A stretch of 55,627 bases of DNA from Sulfuricurvum sp. (GTDB lineage Bacteria > Campylobacterota > Campylobacteria > Campylobacterales > Sulfurimonadaceae): NCBI RefSeq assembly GCF_023229695.1, contig NZ_JALNYS010000021.1:1-55627 (forward strand), written 5' to 3'. A program made the translations under genes and the position numbers. The notes under the pieces were generated by a model. It was not told where the DNA came from. It did no database searches and was given only the letters and a program-made list of their open reading frames with translations. This document shows positions 47,961 to 55,627 of the stretch, piece after piece; positions within the stretch are counted from its first letter, which is position 1, and the number at the start of each line of letters is the position of its first letter.

Positions 47961-49496
47961 TTATTGGACGCCGGGAGCCTTCCACATCGGCTCCACAATA
48001 CCCTCTTTGACTAACTCCATCTGTTTGGCGTAGACTTTGACCCATTTCTCTTTCATTTCGCCGTACAGTTCGTGATTGGCTAAATTCGGCTCATAAACAC
48101 GCTCGATTTTAACGATCTCTTTCCCCGCCTCTTCAAAGCTTTTATAGACCCCGGCACCGATCCCGCACGCCATGGCCACCCCCAGTGCCGTCGCCTCTTT
48201 AACTACCGGTACACGCACTTCCAAACCTGTGACATCGGCTAAAATCTGCGACCACAATACTCCGTTGGAAGCCCCGCTCGCAAACGTGATGGAGGTGGGT
48301 GAAACGCCGCTAAAGGCTTTGATGTTCTCCAGATTAATCGCACTCACGATGCACGCGTTCTCTTCGAGGGCGCGAAACATCGATGCGACATTATATTTGG
48401 ATTCATCCAACCCCAGTCCGATAAATGAGGGGGAAGCGTGTATCCATTCGCCGTAGTTCATCCGATCGCTAAAGATAGGGGTAATGCCATACGATCCGAG
48501 CGGAACACCCTTAGCCATGGCTTCAAGCTCTGCATAACTTTTTCCGCATCCGAAGCTGTTTCGAAACCACCGCATCACTAACCCGGTAAAAAAGGTGATC
48601 CCCTCCGCCTGCGACATCCCTCGAACGACGTGGGGATTAACCCGTAAAAGCATCGCATCTGAGAGTATCGCATCAGATGGGATATTAACCACCTGCTGCC
48701 AAAAGCTCCCCCCAAACACCACTGCATCGCCAAGAGCACAAGCCCCTAACCCCGCCGTACCGATCTGGACATCACCGCCCCCCATTACCACAAGGGTTTC
48801 GCTCCTTAGTCCTGTCTCTTCAGAAGCTTTTACACTGACATGACCCAAAATATCCCCGCTCTCCCGTATTGGGACAAACAGATCTTTGAGTCCGCATCTC
48901 TCGAACTCTGCTCTATCCCAGTGTCGATCTTTGAGACTAAAAGCTCCGGCTGTTCCTCCATTGGAAGGTTCAGAGGCTAATTCGCCGCTCAATTTGAAAA
49001 GTAGCCAATCACTGATCATCGTAAAATAACACGCTTTTTCATAGAGGTGAGGTCGATGATTTTTCAGCCACAGCAGTCGCGGTACGGCAGAGAGGGCAAA
49101 GGTTTGCCCGCTGATGGCATAACTCTCCGCTTCCAATGTCGGATAGCTTCTTCTGAGATAAGAGACTTCCGCACCTGATCGTCCGTCAACATTGGCTACA
49201 CCCCAAAGCTCACGCTTTTCGCCATCATAAACAACAATCCCTTCGCGCATACTCGATGCCGATATCGCCGAAATCTCTGATGGACTGATTTGTGCTTTCG
49301 CGATTGATTCACGGATACACCTCTTTGCGAGTGCCCATCCGCGCATATAATCAAACCCCATCGATCCTGCAACGCCCGCTTCGGCAATATGGTCCCACTC
49401 ATATTGTGCAATGGATATCTGATTGCCGAGTAGGTCGAAGATAATAGAACGGATACTTCCCGTCCCTGCATCCAGTACCAGAAAATAGCGGCTCAC
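47961..49496 (-). CDS. lsrK: Autoinducer-2 kinase, LsrK-type FGGY kinase
   Basis: A 511-residue FGGY sugar kinase closely resembling E. coli LsrK along its length: LDAGTGSIRSIIFDL at the first phosphate loop, SASSMREGIVVYD, TMISDWL, MGGGDVQIG, GGSFWQQVVN, ALEENACIVSAINL, and VKEATALGVAMACGIGAG near the end. LsrK phosphorylates DPD/AI-2 in the cytoplasm. The GTG at 49,496 is chosen because it overlaps the stop of the small upstream ORF (GTGA) and family homology begins there. No lsr transporter, regulator or lsrF is in the window. Confidence 0.88.
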   Translation of the reverse strand: MSRYFLVLDAGTGSIRSIIFDLLGNQISIAQYEWDHIAEAGVAGSMGFDYMRGWALAKRCIRESIAKAQISPSEISAISASSMREGIVVYDGEKRELWGVANVDGRSGAEVSYLRRSYPTLEAESYAISGQTFALSAVPRLLWLKNHRPHLYEKACYFTMISDWLLFKLSGELASEPSNGGTAGAFSLKDRHWDRAEFERCGLKDLFVPIRESGDILGHVSVKASEETGLRSETLVVMGGGDVQIGTAGLGACALGDAVVFGGSFWQQVVNIPSDAILSDAMLLRVNPHVVRGMSQAEGITFFTGLVMRWFRNSFGCGKSYAELEAMAKGVPLGSYGITPIFSDRMNYGEWIHASPSFIGLGLDESKYNVASMFRALEENACIVSAINLENIKAFSGVSPTSITFASGASNGVLWSQILADVTGLEVRVPVVKEATALGVAMACGIGAGVYKSFEEAGKEIVKIERVYEPNLANHELYGEMKEKWVKVYAKQMELVKEGIVEPMWKAPGVQ

Positions 49497-49696
49497 CGAA
49501 GCTCTTTCATATTGAGAAATAGTTCCATCGGTAACTTTTTCTCTATACTCCCCTCTATAGGGTGAATTTCGACATTGCAAATGGAATCTTTAAGTTCTTC
49601 GGCAAGGCGAAGAAGTTCTTCTTTACTTTCGCGTTTCGCGATACCGCGCGCGGAGCATCCGGTGACACCGGTATGATTATAAGTCATTCGATACAT
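49493..49696 (-). CDS. Small protein of unknown function upstream of lsrK
   Basis: A 67-residue reading frame (ATG at 49,696; an ATG three codons later is also possible). Features are two cysteines (GCSARGIAKR and SICNVEIH), a charged helix (SKEELLRLAEELKD) and a basic C-terminal part. There is no convincing ribosome-binding site. It overlaps the lsrK start by 4 nt (GTGA), which suggests real translation and coupling. No family was recognised. Confidence 0.5.
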   Translation of the reverse strand: MYRMTYNHTGVTGCSARGIAKRESKEELLRLAEELKDSICNVEIHPIEGSIEKKLPMELFLNMKELR

Positions 49697-49794
49697 GATG
49701 AGATCCAAAAGAGTTATTTTGGCTTAAGAAGCAAAGAGAGTTCCAAAATTATGAGAAGAACCATAGAAGATAGAGAATAAATGCGGTTCACAGT

Positions 49795-49885
49795 ACGTAA
49801 GCACTCCACTGAGGAGATTGTACCCCCTGCAGGGGTAGAACTCAGCGTTTGTATAGCCAAGGCGGGGCTTTCGCTCCGCTGGCGT
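49795..49885 (+). repeat. Dispersed structured repeat between the lsrK operon and porB
   Basis: Plus-strand: hairpin CTCCACTGAGGAG, hairpin TACCCCCTGCAGGGGTA, then AACTCAGCG and TATAGCC, hairpin AAGGCGGGGCTTTCGCTCCG, then CTGGCGTTAATTTAATT. It has the three-hairpin layout of type B and the TAGCC...GGCGTT joint of type A. It abuts the porB stop region at 49,894. Confidence 0.6.
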
Positions 49886-49893
49886 TAATTTAA

Positions 49894-50850
49894 TTAAACA
49901 CTTGCCTCTTCGCGACGCTGAAGATAGGTCCATTTGTCATCGACATTCTTTTGCCATTGATCCAAAATGTGCTCATATTGCTTGGTGAAAAGGTGTTTAA
50001 ACCGCCCTTGAGCACCAAGATAGTCACGTACCGGAACGATATTCTTCGGGCGGTACGTGATATTAAGTTTTGTCCCGTCAATAATCTCATACAATGGGAA
50101 AACCAAAGAGTCCGTTGCCAAATCAGAGATCGCGATCGTATCTTCCGGTGCAAATTTCCACTCGGTTGTACAGGCTGACATCGCATTGATGTAAACCGGG
50201 CCCTCAGCCGCAAATCCTTTTTGGATTTTCGCCACCATGTCTTTCCATTTGTTCGGAGCGACTTGTGCGACGTACGGTGCACCGTGTGCCGCCATAATAG
50301 CCATCATATCTTTTTTCATCTTCTTTTCGCCATAGCTTGTGCTACCGGCAGGAGATGTCGTAGCCGATGAGCCGATCGGCGTAGAGCTTGAACGCTGTCC
50401 TCCGGTATTCGCGTAGACTTCATTGTCCAAACAGACGTACATCATATTGTGTCCGCGTTCGAAACATCCGGAGATCCACTGGAAACCGATATCGTAAGTC
50501 GCACCGTCACCGCCGAATGCAACAAATTTCGGAACACGATCCGGCTGCTTTAGGCGCCCTTTTTTCTTAAGGGCTTTATACATCGCTTCAGCACCTGCAA
50601 CCGCAGTTGAACCGTTTTCAAATCCGATGTGGATCCACGAAGCATCCCATGAGGTATACGGATAAACGGCCGTACACACTTCCAGACAACCCGTAGAAGC
50701 TGCAAGGATCAAATCATCATTCGTCGCGTTCAATACTTCACGAACAATAATCGAGTGAGCACACCCGGGACAAAGAAGATTTGCACCTTCAAAGCGGTCT
50801 GCTGATGTTGAAAACTCTTTAAGATTTTTGATTTTTTTGATTTCTGACAT
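49894..50850 (-). CDS. porB: Pyruvate:ferredoxin oxidoreductase, beta subunit
   Basis: A 318-residue thiamine-diphosphate subunit. Cluster cysteines appear in LLCPGCAHS and later cysteines; the ThDP motif GDGATYDIGFQW is intact, with the NTGGQRSSSTP segment that follows in this family. With PorA, PorC and PorD it interconverts pyruvate and acetyl-CoA plus CO2 with ferredoxin or flavodoxin. In autotrophic Campylobacterota it runs towards pyruvate, next to the reductive TCA cycle. It is the last gene of porCDAB, 10 nt after porA. Confidence 0.93.
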   Translation of the reverse strand: MSEIKKIKNLKEFSTSADRFEGANLLCPGCAHSIIVREVLNATNDDLILAASTGCLEVCTAVYPYTSWDASWIHIGFENGSTAVAGAEAMYKALKKKGRLKQPDRVPKFVAFGGDGATYDIGFQWISGCFERGHNMMYVCLDNEVYANTGGQRSSSTPIGSSATTSPAGSTSYGEKKMKKDMMAIMAAHGAPYVAQVAPNKWKDMVAKIQKGFAAEGPVYINAMSACTTEWKFAPEDTIAISDLATDSLVFPLYEIIDGTKLNITYRPKNIVPVRDYLGAQGRFKHLFTKQYEHILDQWQKNVDDKWTYLQRREEASV

Positions 50851-50860
50851 CGCTCACTCC

Positions 50861-52081
50861 TTAGAAAAACGAAAGTTTCGGTCCGCGAAGACCGATATAT
50901 TGTTGCAATGGAGTTGTCGGTTTACCCGCATCCATATTTGCTTTAAGGTCACCGTAAATACTTACCAAATGGGCTTTGGTCAAGTCACGCCCGCCCAATC
51001 CGTAAATATAGTTCGTTAATACCGCTTTGGTTTCGGAATTGTAGAGGGTACCGGCAATTTCATTGAAGAGGGTACCGACGGTTCCATGCGGGCTAGAACG
51101 GTCAAGTGCCGCAATCGCTTTCACATTTTTCAATACTGCTGCCAACTGTTCAAGCGGCCAAGGACGGAATACGCGGATACCGACAACTCCGGCTTTGATC
51201 CCCTGTGCACGCATCTCTTCAGCCACTTCACGTGCCGTTTCGACCGATGTACCCATACAGATAACGGCTACATCCGCATCTTCCATGTCGTACGCTTCGA
51301 CAAGATTGTAACGACGACCCGTCAATTTTTCGAATGCGTCAAACGCCTCTTCGATTTTCGGGATAACCGCTGTCATCAGGGCGTGCTGCTGACGTGCTTT
51401 GTGCTCAAAATGCCAATCTTCTTCCGTTTGTACCCCATGGGTCACCGGATGGTCAAGATCGAGCATATCGTTCATCGGTTTGAATTCGCCGACGAAGTTA
51501 TACGCCGCTTCATCGGTAAGGGTTGCAACCCCTTGCGCCGTATGCGACGTCATAAATCCGTCTTGGTGAACCATTGCCGGAAGACGGATATCATGATCTT
51601 CCGCCACTTTAAATGCGATAAAGTTCAAATCATACGCATTTTGCGGACAATAAGCATCAAACTGAATCCAGCCGCTGTCACGTCCCAAATACATATCAGA
51701 GTGATCCCCGTTAACGTTAAGCGGTGCGCCGAGTGCGCGGTTGACGACATTCAGAATAATCGGCAAACGCATCCCTGAAGCGGAATAAAGGGTTTCGACC
51801 ATAAGAGCAAAACCCTGTGAACTTGTTGCCGTAGCAACACGTCCACCCGCAGCTGCCGCACCGATACATCCTGACATTGCGGCATGTTCGGATTCAACCA
51901 TAACAAACTCGCCGTCTACATAACCGTTTGCTTCGAAATTAGCGTAATTTTCAACGATAGGAGTCGATGGGGTAATCGGGTAAGCCGCAACAACGTCTAC
52001 CTGTACTTGGCGAAGCGCTTGGCTTGCCGCCATATTACCGTCCCATACTTCGATATCGAGTAGTTCCATAGTATCAGCCAT
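50861..52081 (-). CDS. porA: Pyruvate:ferredoxin oxidoreductase, alpha subunit
   Basis: A 406-residue alpha subunit. The N-terminal domain carries the signature YPITPSTPIVENYANF and the VESEHAAMSGCIGAAAAGGR segment; the C-terminal transketolase-like domain follows from about residue 265 (DADVAVICMGT). It forms the active site together with PorB's thiamine diphosphate. The ATG shares one base with the porD stop (TAATG), so the subunits are translationally coupled. Confidence 0.94.
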   Translation of the reverse strand: MADTMELLDIEVWDGNMAASQALRQVQVDVVAAYPITPSTPIVENYANFEANGYVDGEFVMVESEHAAMSGCIGAAAAGGRVATATSSQGFALMVETLYSASGMRLPIILNVVNRALGAPLNVNGDHSDMYLGRDSGWIQFDAYCPQNAYDLNFIAFKVAEDHDIRLPAMVHQDGFMTSHTAQGVATLTDEAAYNFVGEFKPMNDMLDLDHPVTHGVQTEEDWHFEHKARQQHALMTAVIPKIEEAFDAFEKLTGRRYNLVEAYDMEDADVAVICMGTSVETAREVAEEMRAQGIKAGVVGIRVFRPWPLEQLAAVLKNVKAIAALDRSSPHGTVGTLFNEIAGTLYNSETKAVLTNYIYGLGGRDLTKAHLVSIYGDLKANMDAGKPTTPLQQYIGLRGPKLSFF

Positions 52082-52500
52082 TAGTCTTCCTTTGGTTCTT
52101 CTGCTTTAGCATTCTTCTCTTTTTTAGGCCATCCGGCAAGTGCTTGCTCTTCATCTTTTTGTTCCGGGAACATCAATAACGATTTCGGATTGGTCGGACA
52201 TACTTCGACACAGATTCCGCACCCTTTGCAGTGATCGAAATCAATACCGACCATCTTTTTATCGCGGGCGATAATAGACATATCCGGACAATAAATCCAG
52301 CAAAACTGGCAATCGATGCAATAGTCTTTGTTAAATAACGGCTTTTCAATACGCCAGTCTGCTACGCTCGCCTTAAACAAGTTTGATTGTGAATAAGGGC
52401 GATTTTCGGGAAGCGTTGTCGCAATATCACGTGCTGCTCCATCAAACGATCGGAGCATGGCACCGATCTCAAACCCATCCCATCCTTTTTTTTCCATCAT
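52081..52500 (-). CDS. porD: Pyruvate:ferredoxin oxidoreductase, delta (ferredoxin) subunit
   Basis: A 139-residue protein with two 4Fe-4S motifs: CIDCQFCWIYCPD and CKGCGICVEVCPT. It passes electrons from the ThDP centre to external ferredoxin. The N-terminal 55 residues lead from another domain, and a lysine/glutamate-rich C-terminal tail (KKEKNAKAEEPKED) is unusual but plausible. It is coupled to porA and lies 7 nt after porC. Confidence 0.94.
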   Translation of the reverse strand: MMEKKGWDGFEIGAMLRSFDGAARDIATTLPENRPYSQSNLFKASVADWRIEKPLFNKDYCIDCQFCWIYCPDMSIIARDKKMVGIDFDHCKGCGICVEVCPTNPKSLLMFPEQKDEEQALAGWPKKEKNAKAEEPKED

Positions 52501-52507
52501 GTGCTCC

Positions 52508-53065
52508 TTATTTCACTTCATCATACGCGCGCTGAATCGCGATCATGTTAGCGTCGATGATTTTCTGAGGCAATTTTTTGAGTACTTTAACCATACTCTC
52601 TTTAAAAAACTCGATGTCATACATCTCTGAAATTTTCATTAATGCACCCAGCATCGGGGTATTCGGAATCGGTCTTCCAATCGTCTCCTGAGCAATTTTA
52701 ATACAATCGATTGTATGTACTTTTTTACCTTCAAGCTTCGGTTGAGATGCGATCAACTCCTCCGTGCTCAGGTGCGTGGTCACGATATAAATCGTACTCT
52801 CTTTTTCATTAGCCGTAATGTCCGCAATATAAACAAGGGCGGGGTCAATAACGAGAACATAGTCAGGTCTCATGTACTTTTCATGATTCATAACCACTTT
52901 ATCATCGACGCGATTATACGCCGTCATCGCTGCTCCCCGTTTTGCGGAGCCGTAAAAAGCGAATGCCTGAACATGCTTACCGGTGGTAGATACAACGTCG
53001 GCCAAACCTTTTGCACCGGTAACGGCACCCTGTCCAGCACGACTATGCCATCGAATTTCCAGCAT
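52508..53065 (-). CDS. porC: Pyruvate:ferredoxin oxidoreductase, gamma subunit
   Basis: A 185-residue gamma subunit beginning LEIRWHSRAGQGAVTGAKGLADV, with the RAGQG motif (shortened here) typical of the domain that binds coenzyme A-side residues and links the dimer. GSAKRGA and NTPMLGALMKI are conserved. The ATG at 53,065 is chosen for its GAGGGAG site; the frame extends 14 codons upstream without homology. It is first in the operon. A weak promoter (TAGAAT near 53,114-53,119) is possible upstream. Confidence 0.93.
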   Translation of the reverse strand: MLEIRWHSRAGQGAVTGAKGLADVVSTTGKHVQAFAFYGSAKRGAAMTAYNRVDDKVVMNHEKYMRPDYVLVIDPALVYIADITANEKESTIYIVTTHLSTEELIASQPKLEGKKVHTIDCIKIAQETIGRPIPNTPMLGALMKISEMYDIEFFKESMVKVLKKLPQKIIDANMIAIQRAYDEVK

Positions 53066-53186
53066 GGATTCTCCCTCTGACTTAAGTTTTAAGTTGAATT
53101 TTATCAATAGTGTATTCTATGAAAGTTGCTCTTAAATGTAGCTTTTCACTTTTTCAGATAGCCAAAATAGAGGGAAAAATGTTACT

Positions 53187-53831
53187 TTATCCCCGATTCA
53201 CGATGTATCGGACGGCTTCAAGAGAATTGGAGTGAATAATATCGGTTAATATTCTTAATTCTTCTGCATTATCGTAACCGCTGGTTACCGCTACGCTTTC
53301 GATTCCGGCACGATGAGAGGCTTCAATATCAAGACGGGTATCACCGATCATCCAGACCTCCTCATCTACTCTTCCCATTGCTTCCAATGCCTTGTAAATT
53401 GGTTCGGGATGTGGTTTTGGATTTTCAACATCTTCACGCCCAATCAATACTTCAAAATATTCCATCACACCAAAATATTCCATTAATTCTCGTGAATAGC
53501 GTCCCGTCTTCGTCGTAACGATACCCAATCGTGCAAATGCGGCTGCCTCTTCAATCGCTTGGACCGCATTCGGAAGAAGAACCGTTTTTTGGCATGATAT
53601 CACCCGATAATATTCTTTGTATACACGTACATATTCATCTACCAATTCCTCTTCGCATCCTACACCTGAAAACATCATCTCCAAAGGGTATCCGATCAAC
53701 CCTTTGATCGCCTCATCCGATATTCTTTCGCAATGTTCCAATTGCCCCAACGCGTGGTGAAAACTTTCCAGTATCGCCTCCGTTGAATCGATGAGCGTCC
53801 CGTCCAAATCAAACAATACTATTTTTTTCAC
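53187..53831 (-). CDS. HAD-superfamily phosphatase, phosphoglycolate-phosphatase-like
   Basis: A 214-residue HAD hydrolase of the Gph type. Motif I FDLDGTLIDS holds the nucleophile aspartate, motif II is VTTKT, the motif III lysine lies near KPHPEP, and motif IV is MIGDTRLD. A helical cap sits between motifs I and II. It probably dephosphorylates 2-phosphoglycolate, but related proteins act on pyrophosphate or other small phosphates. The GTG start overlaps the stop of the peptide-binding protein gene (GTGA), so they are translationally linked. Confidence 0.85.
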   Translation of the reverse strand: MKKIVLFDLDGTLIDSTEAILESFHHALGQLEHCERISDEAIKGLIGYPLEMMFSGVGCEEELVDEYVRVYKEYYRVISCQKTVLLPNAVQAIEEAAAFARLGIVTTKTGRYSRELMEYFGVMEYFEVLIGREDVENPKPHPEPIYKALEAMGRVDEEVWMIGDTRLDIEASHRAGIESVAVTSGYDNAEELRILTDIIHSNSLEAVRYIVNRG

Positions 53832-55333
53832 CGCTTCTCCCAGTCAATATAATCTTCCCATATCCCGTTAATCGTCGCTTTCACCCCTTTTATAGAGCGG
53901 TTATGGACACTGATATCATTCGGGATGACCAAGAAAAGATACGGATTATCCTTTGCGATTTTGGCAAAAATCTCCCGCTGTAGCGACGCTATTGTTTCAG
54001 GGTCGCTGGAACTCTCCATCCGTTCAATCAGACGATCCGTGATGGGTGAATGGTAACCCACCAGATTAAATCCTCCGGGAACATCACTCTCACTGTGCCA
54101 TAGCATATACGGATCGGGAGTCAGGGAAAGTGACCACCCCAGCAAAACGGTATCAAACTTTCGGGGAAAAACCACGGTGTTTAAAAAGGCTTGCCACTCC
54201 ATCACTTTGAGAGTCACTTTTACCCCTATGCGTGCAAGCTGACGTTGCAGTATCTCCGCCGCATACGGGCGCAGCGCATTGGAGTTAGAAGTCGCAATTT
54301 CAAACGCTAACGGATGTTGTTCGGTGTATCCTGCCGCTCGAAGCAACGCTTTCGCCTTTACAAGGTTGGGCAATGGGGCTTTGATGTTTGCATTAAACCC
54401 TTTGCTCCCCGGCAAAAAAGGGCCGGTACACACACGCCCGTGCCCTAAAAACAAAATCCCGATCAGCTCTTCACGATCAATGGCGAGGGAGAGGGCTTCA
54501 CGCACACGGGGGTCTTGGAATTTTTTAAGACGTAAATTAAATCCGAGATAGGTATAGCTGTGGGATGCCATTTCAATCGTGTCGAATTTTTGGTGAAAAT
54601 CACCGCCGAGCTGCCGTTCCGCCTGCATCGGTTCGAGTGAATCGATGTCAATTTCACCCGATTTAAGCATTAAAAACCGACTCATCGGATCATTAATCAC
54701 ATGAAAAACAATTTTATCAATTTTGGGGCGATGTTCGAAATAGTTCGGATTGGCTTCAAGAACGATCTGCTTTGAAAATTCAAGTTTTTTAAGGATATAG
54801 GGGCCTGTCCCAATGGGATGGGTATTGAAGTCACTCCCCATGATATCTTTCTCTTTTTTTAAAATATGGGCCGGAACAATCCCCATCATCCATATTTCCA
54901 ACGCTTTAAAATAAGGCTTTTCGTATGCAACACGAAGGGTCGTGTCGTCTACAGCAATTACCGATTTGACAACCCGAAAATCGGAGGCGTAGGGGGTGAT
55001 TGTTTTCGGGGATTTGATCAAATCATAGGTAAACAGGACGTCTTTTGCGGTCAAAGGTTTCCCGTCATGCCACGTGACGCCGCGACGGAGTTTAAACTCG
55101 ATCAGTGTCGGAGTGATAAAACGGTACGACTCGGCTAAATCCCCGATAATTTTCTGTCCGCTCTCGTCGTATTTCACCAACGAATTAAAAATAAAACCGG
55201 CGATGGAAGAGCTTGCCGAATCGGTTGCGATCAACGGATTAAGACGCGCGGGATTGGAGGATGCACTCAGATGAAGGGTCGAAGCGGCTAACCAGAGACT
55301 CTGGAGCAATAAAAAAAGCAGTTTCAATCTCAC
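53828..55333 (-). CDS. ABC-transporter substrate-binding protein, peptide/nickel family (SBP_bac_5)
   Basis: A 501-residue periplasmic binding protein. Signal peptide KLLFLLLQSLWLAAS is followed by SNPARLNPLIATDSAS and the family markers WHDGKPLTAKDVLFTY (shortened), GTGPYILKK, and FDTVLLGWSLSLTPDPY. It would bind peptides, nickel or similar in the periplasm. No permease or ATPase gene is present within the window. The start is uncertain: a GTG at 55,333 lies inside a perfect hairpin, and a TTG two codons later gives an equally good signal peptide. Confidence 0.88.
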   Translation of the reverse strand: MRLKLLFLLLQSLWLAASTLHLSASSNPARLNPLIATDSASSSIAGFIFNSLVKYDESGQKIIGDLAESYRFITPTLIEFKLRRGVTWHDGKPLTAKDVLFTYDLIKSPKTITPYASDFRVVKSVIAVDDTTLRVAYEKPYFKALEIWMMGIVPAHILKKEKDIMGSDFNTHPIGTGPYILKKLEFSKQIVLEANPNYFEHRPKIDKIVFHVINDPMSRFLMLKSGEIDIDSLEPMQAERQLGGDFHQKFDTIEMASHSYTYLGFNLRLKKFQDPRVREALSLAIDREELIGILFLGHGRVCTGPFLPGSKGFNANIKAPLPNLVKAKALLRAAGYTEQHPLAFEIATSNSNALRPYAAEILQRQLARIGVKVTLKVMEWQAFLNTVVFPRKFDTVLLGWSLSLTPDPYMLWHSESDVPGGFNLVGYHSPITDRLIERMESSSDPETIASLQREIFAKIAKDNPYLFLVIPNDISVHNRSIKGVKATINGIWEDYIDWEKR

Positions 55334-55353
55334 CCCGTTTTTTGGGTGAGATT
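55326..55353 (-). promoter_or_regulatory. Perfect hairpin enclosing the start codon of the peptide-binding protein
   Basis: A 10-bp perfect inverted repeat (AATCTCACCC with GGGTGAGATT) with an 8-nt loop that is A-rich in the mRNA. On the minus strand the proposed GTG start and the base after it lie in the downstream arm. It could hide the start from ribosomes, or be an operator. No U-run follows, so it is not a typical terminator for this direction. Confidence 0.55.
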
Positions 55354-55372
55354 ATAACGTACTATTTGATTT

Positions 55373-55627
55373 AGAACGCCAATGGGGCAAAGCCCCATTG
55401 GCTACGCTAGCCGCTATGGCACTGAAGCTTGCCTCTTACGAGGCAGAAGTTTTATTTGAATCAAGAACGCCATTGAAGCAAAGCCCCATTGGCTACGCTG
55501 GCCGCTATGGCACTGAAGCTTGCCTCTTACGAGGCAGAAGTTTTATTTGAATCAAGAACGCCATTGAAGCAAAGCCCCATTGGCTACGCTGGCCGCTATG
55601 GCACTGAAGCTTGCCTCTTACGAGGCA
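55373..55627 (-). repeat. Tandem array of 91-bp structured repeat units, truncated by the window end
   Basis: Units start at 55,373, 55,464 and 55,555, exactly 91 bp apart; the third is cut at 55,627. Units 2 and 3 are identical over all bases visible, while unit 1 differs at a few positions. Minus-strand order per unit: TGCCTCGTAAGAGGCA hairpin, AGCTTCAG, GCCATAGCGGC, AGCGTAGCC, hairpin CAATGGGGCTTTGCCCCATTG in unit 1, and GGCGTTCT. It is the tandemly amplified form of the type A repeat scattered through the window. Confidence 0.9.

Noticed and set aside
47961..49580. Longer lsrK start at 49,580
   Set aside because: It would read through the small upstream ORF in another frame and adds 28 residues without kinase homology; the GTG at 49,496 is coupled to that ORF.
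51086..51778. 230-codon plus-strand open frame opposite porA
   Set aside because: Cysteine/histidine/arginine-rich shadow of the conserved porA coding strand; no ribosome-binding site or homology.
55373..55627. Tandem repeat considered as a CRISPR array
   Set aside because: There are no unique spacers: the whole 91-bp unit repeats, and no cas genes are near.

Overview
The window looks like a chromosomal segment of an autotrophic or sulfur/hydrogen-oxidising member of the Campylobacterota (Epsilonproteobacteria), most like Sulfuricurvum or Sulfurimonas. The evidence is gene order and gene content. Nfu - small TPR gene - murE - YbaB - ispA - tkt, and hom - aminotransferase - two envelope genes - SpoU methylase - rsmI - rpmE - rsmE, follow orders I recall from Campylobacter jejuni. 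A four-subunit pyruvate:ferredoxin oxidoreductase, a diheme cytochrome c1 type bc1 complex and many weak-minus-35 promoters with TATAAT or TACAAT boxes also fit. Genus assignment is inference.

Layout. 1-320: three minus-strand tRNAs (Thr, Tyr, Gly) behind a perfect consensus promoter. 383-9,921: yaaA, a Ca2+/H+ antiporter, mgtE, a radical SAM/SPASM protein, a thioredoxin, an SpoU methylase, tkt, ispA, ybaB, panD and a 2Fe-2S protein. 10,027-12,226: murE, a TPR protein and an Nfu scaffold. 12,355-15,430: alpha ribosomal operon rpmJ-rpsM-rpsK-rpsD-rpoA-rplQ. 15,539-24,567: hom, an aminotransferase, envelope proteins, RNA methylases, rpmE and a heme-type chemoreceptor. 24,668-30,338: molybdopterin and queuosine genes (moeA, queD, queE, moaA), interrupted by an AT-rich two-gene accessory insert. 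30,493-33,561: the bc1 complex with an extra class II-like cytochrome c. 33,616-41,227: mnmG, hypotheticals, a Sel1-repeat protein, a TrpD2-like protein, a diguanylate cyclase and ribE. 41,357-45,441: divergent apbE and a tightly coupled five-gene operon (porin, FMN-binding protein, three membrane proteins) around a good Fur-box match. 45,416-49,696: a luxS operon with mnmD, an ABM-domain gene and an AI-2 kinase (LsrK). 49,894-53,065: porCDAB. 53,187-55,333: a HAD phosphatase and a peptide-binding protein.

Most notable observations: (1) the apbE/porin/FMN-binding operon with a Fur-like operator, a candidate iron-regulated extracytoplasmic flavin electron-transfer or iron-acquisition system; (2) a dispersed family of structured multi-hairpin intergenic repeats at about a dozen gene ends, ending in an exact 91-bp tandem array at the right edge; (3) LuxS close to an LsrK-type AI-2 kinase without a visible Lsr transporter; (4) a chemoreceptor with a CxxCH heme-type sensor domain and a C-terminal PilZ-like domain; (5) five strict bacterial N-glycosylation sequons packed into 36 residues of a periplasmic linker; (6) a duplicated queE start region creating a small ORF. 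No CRISPR array, insertion sequence or rRNA gene was seen. No stretch longer than 300 bases lacks a gene.
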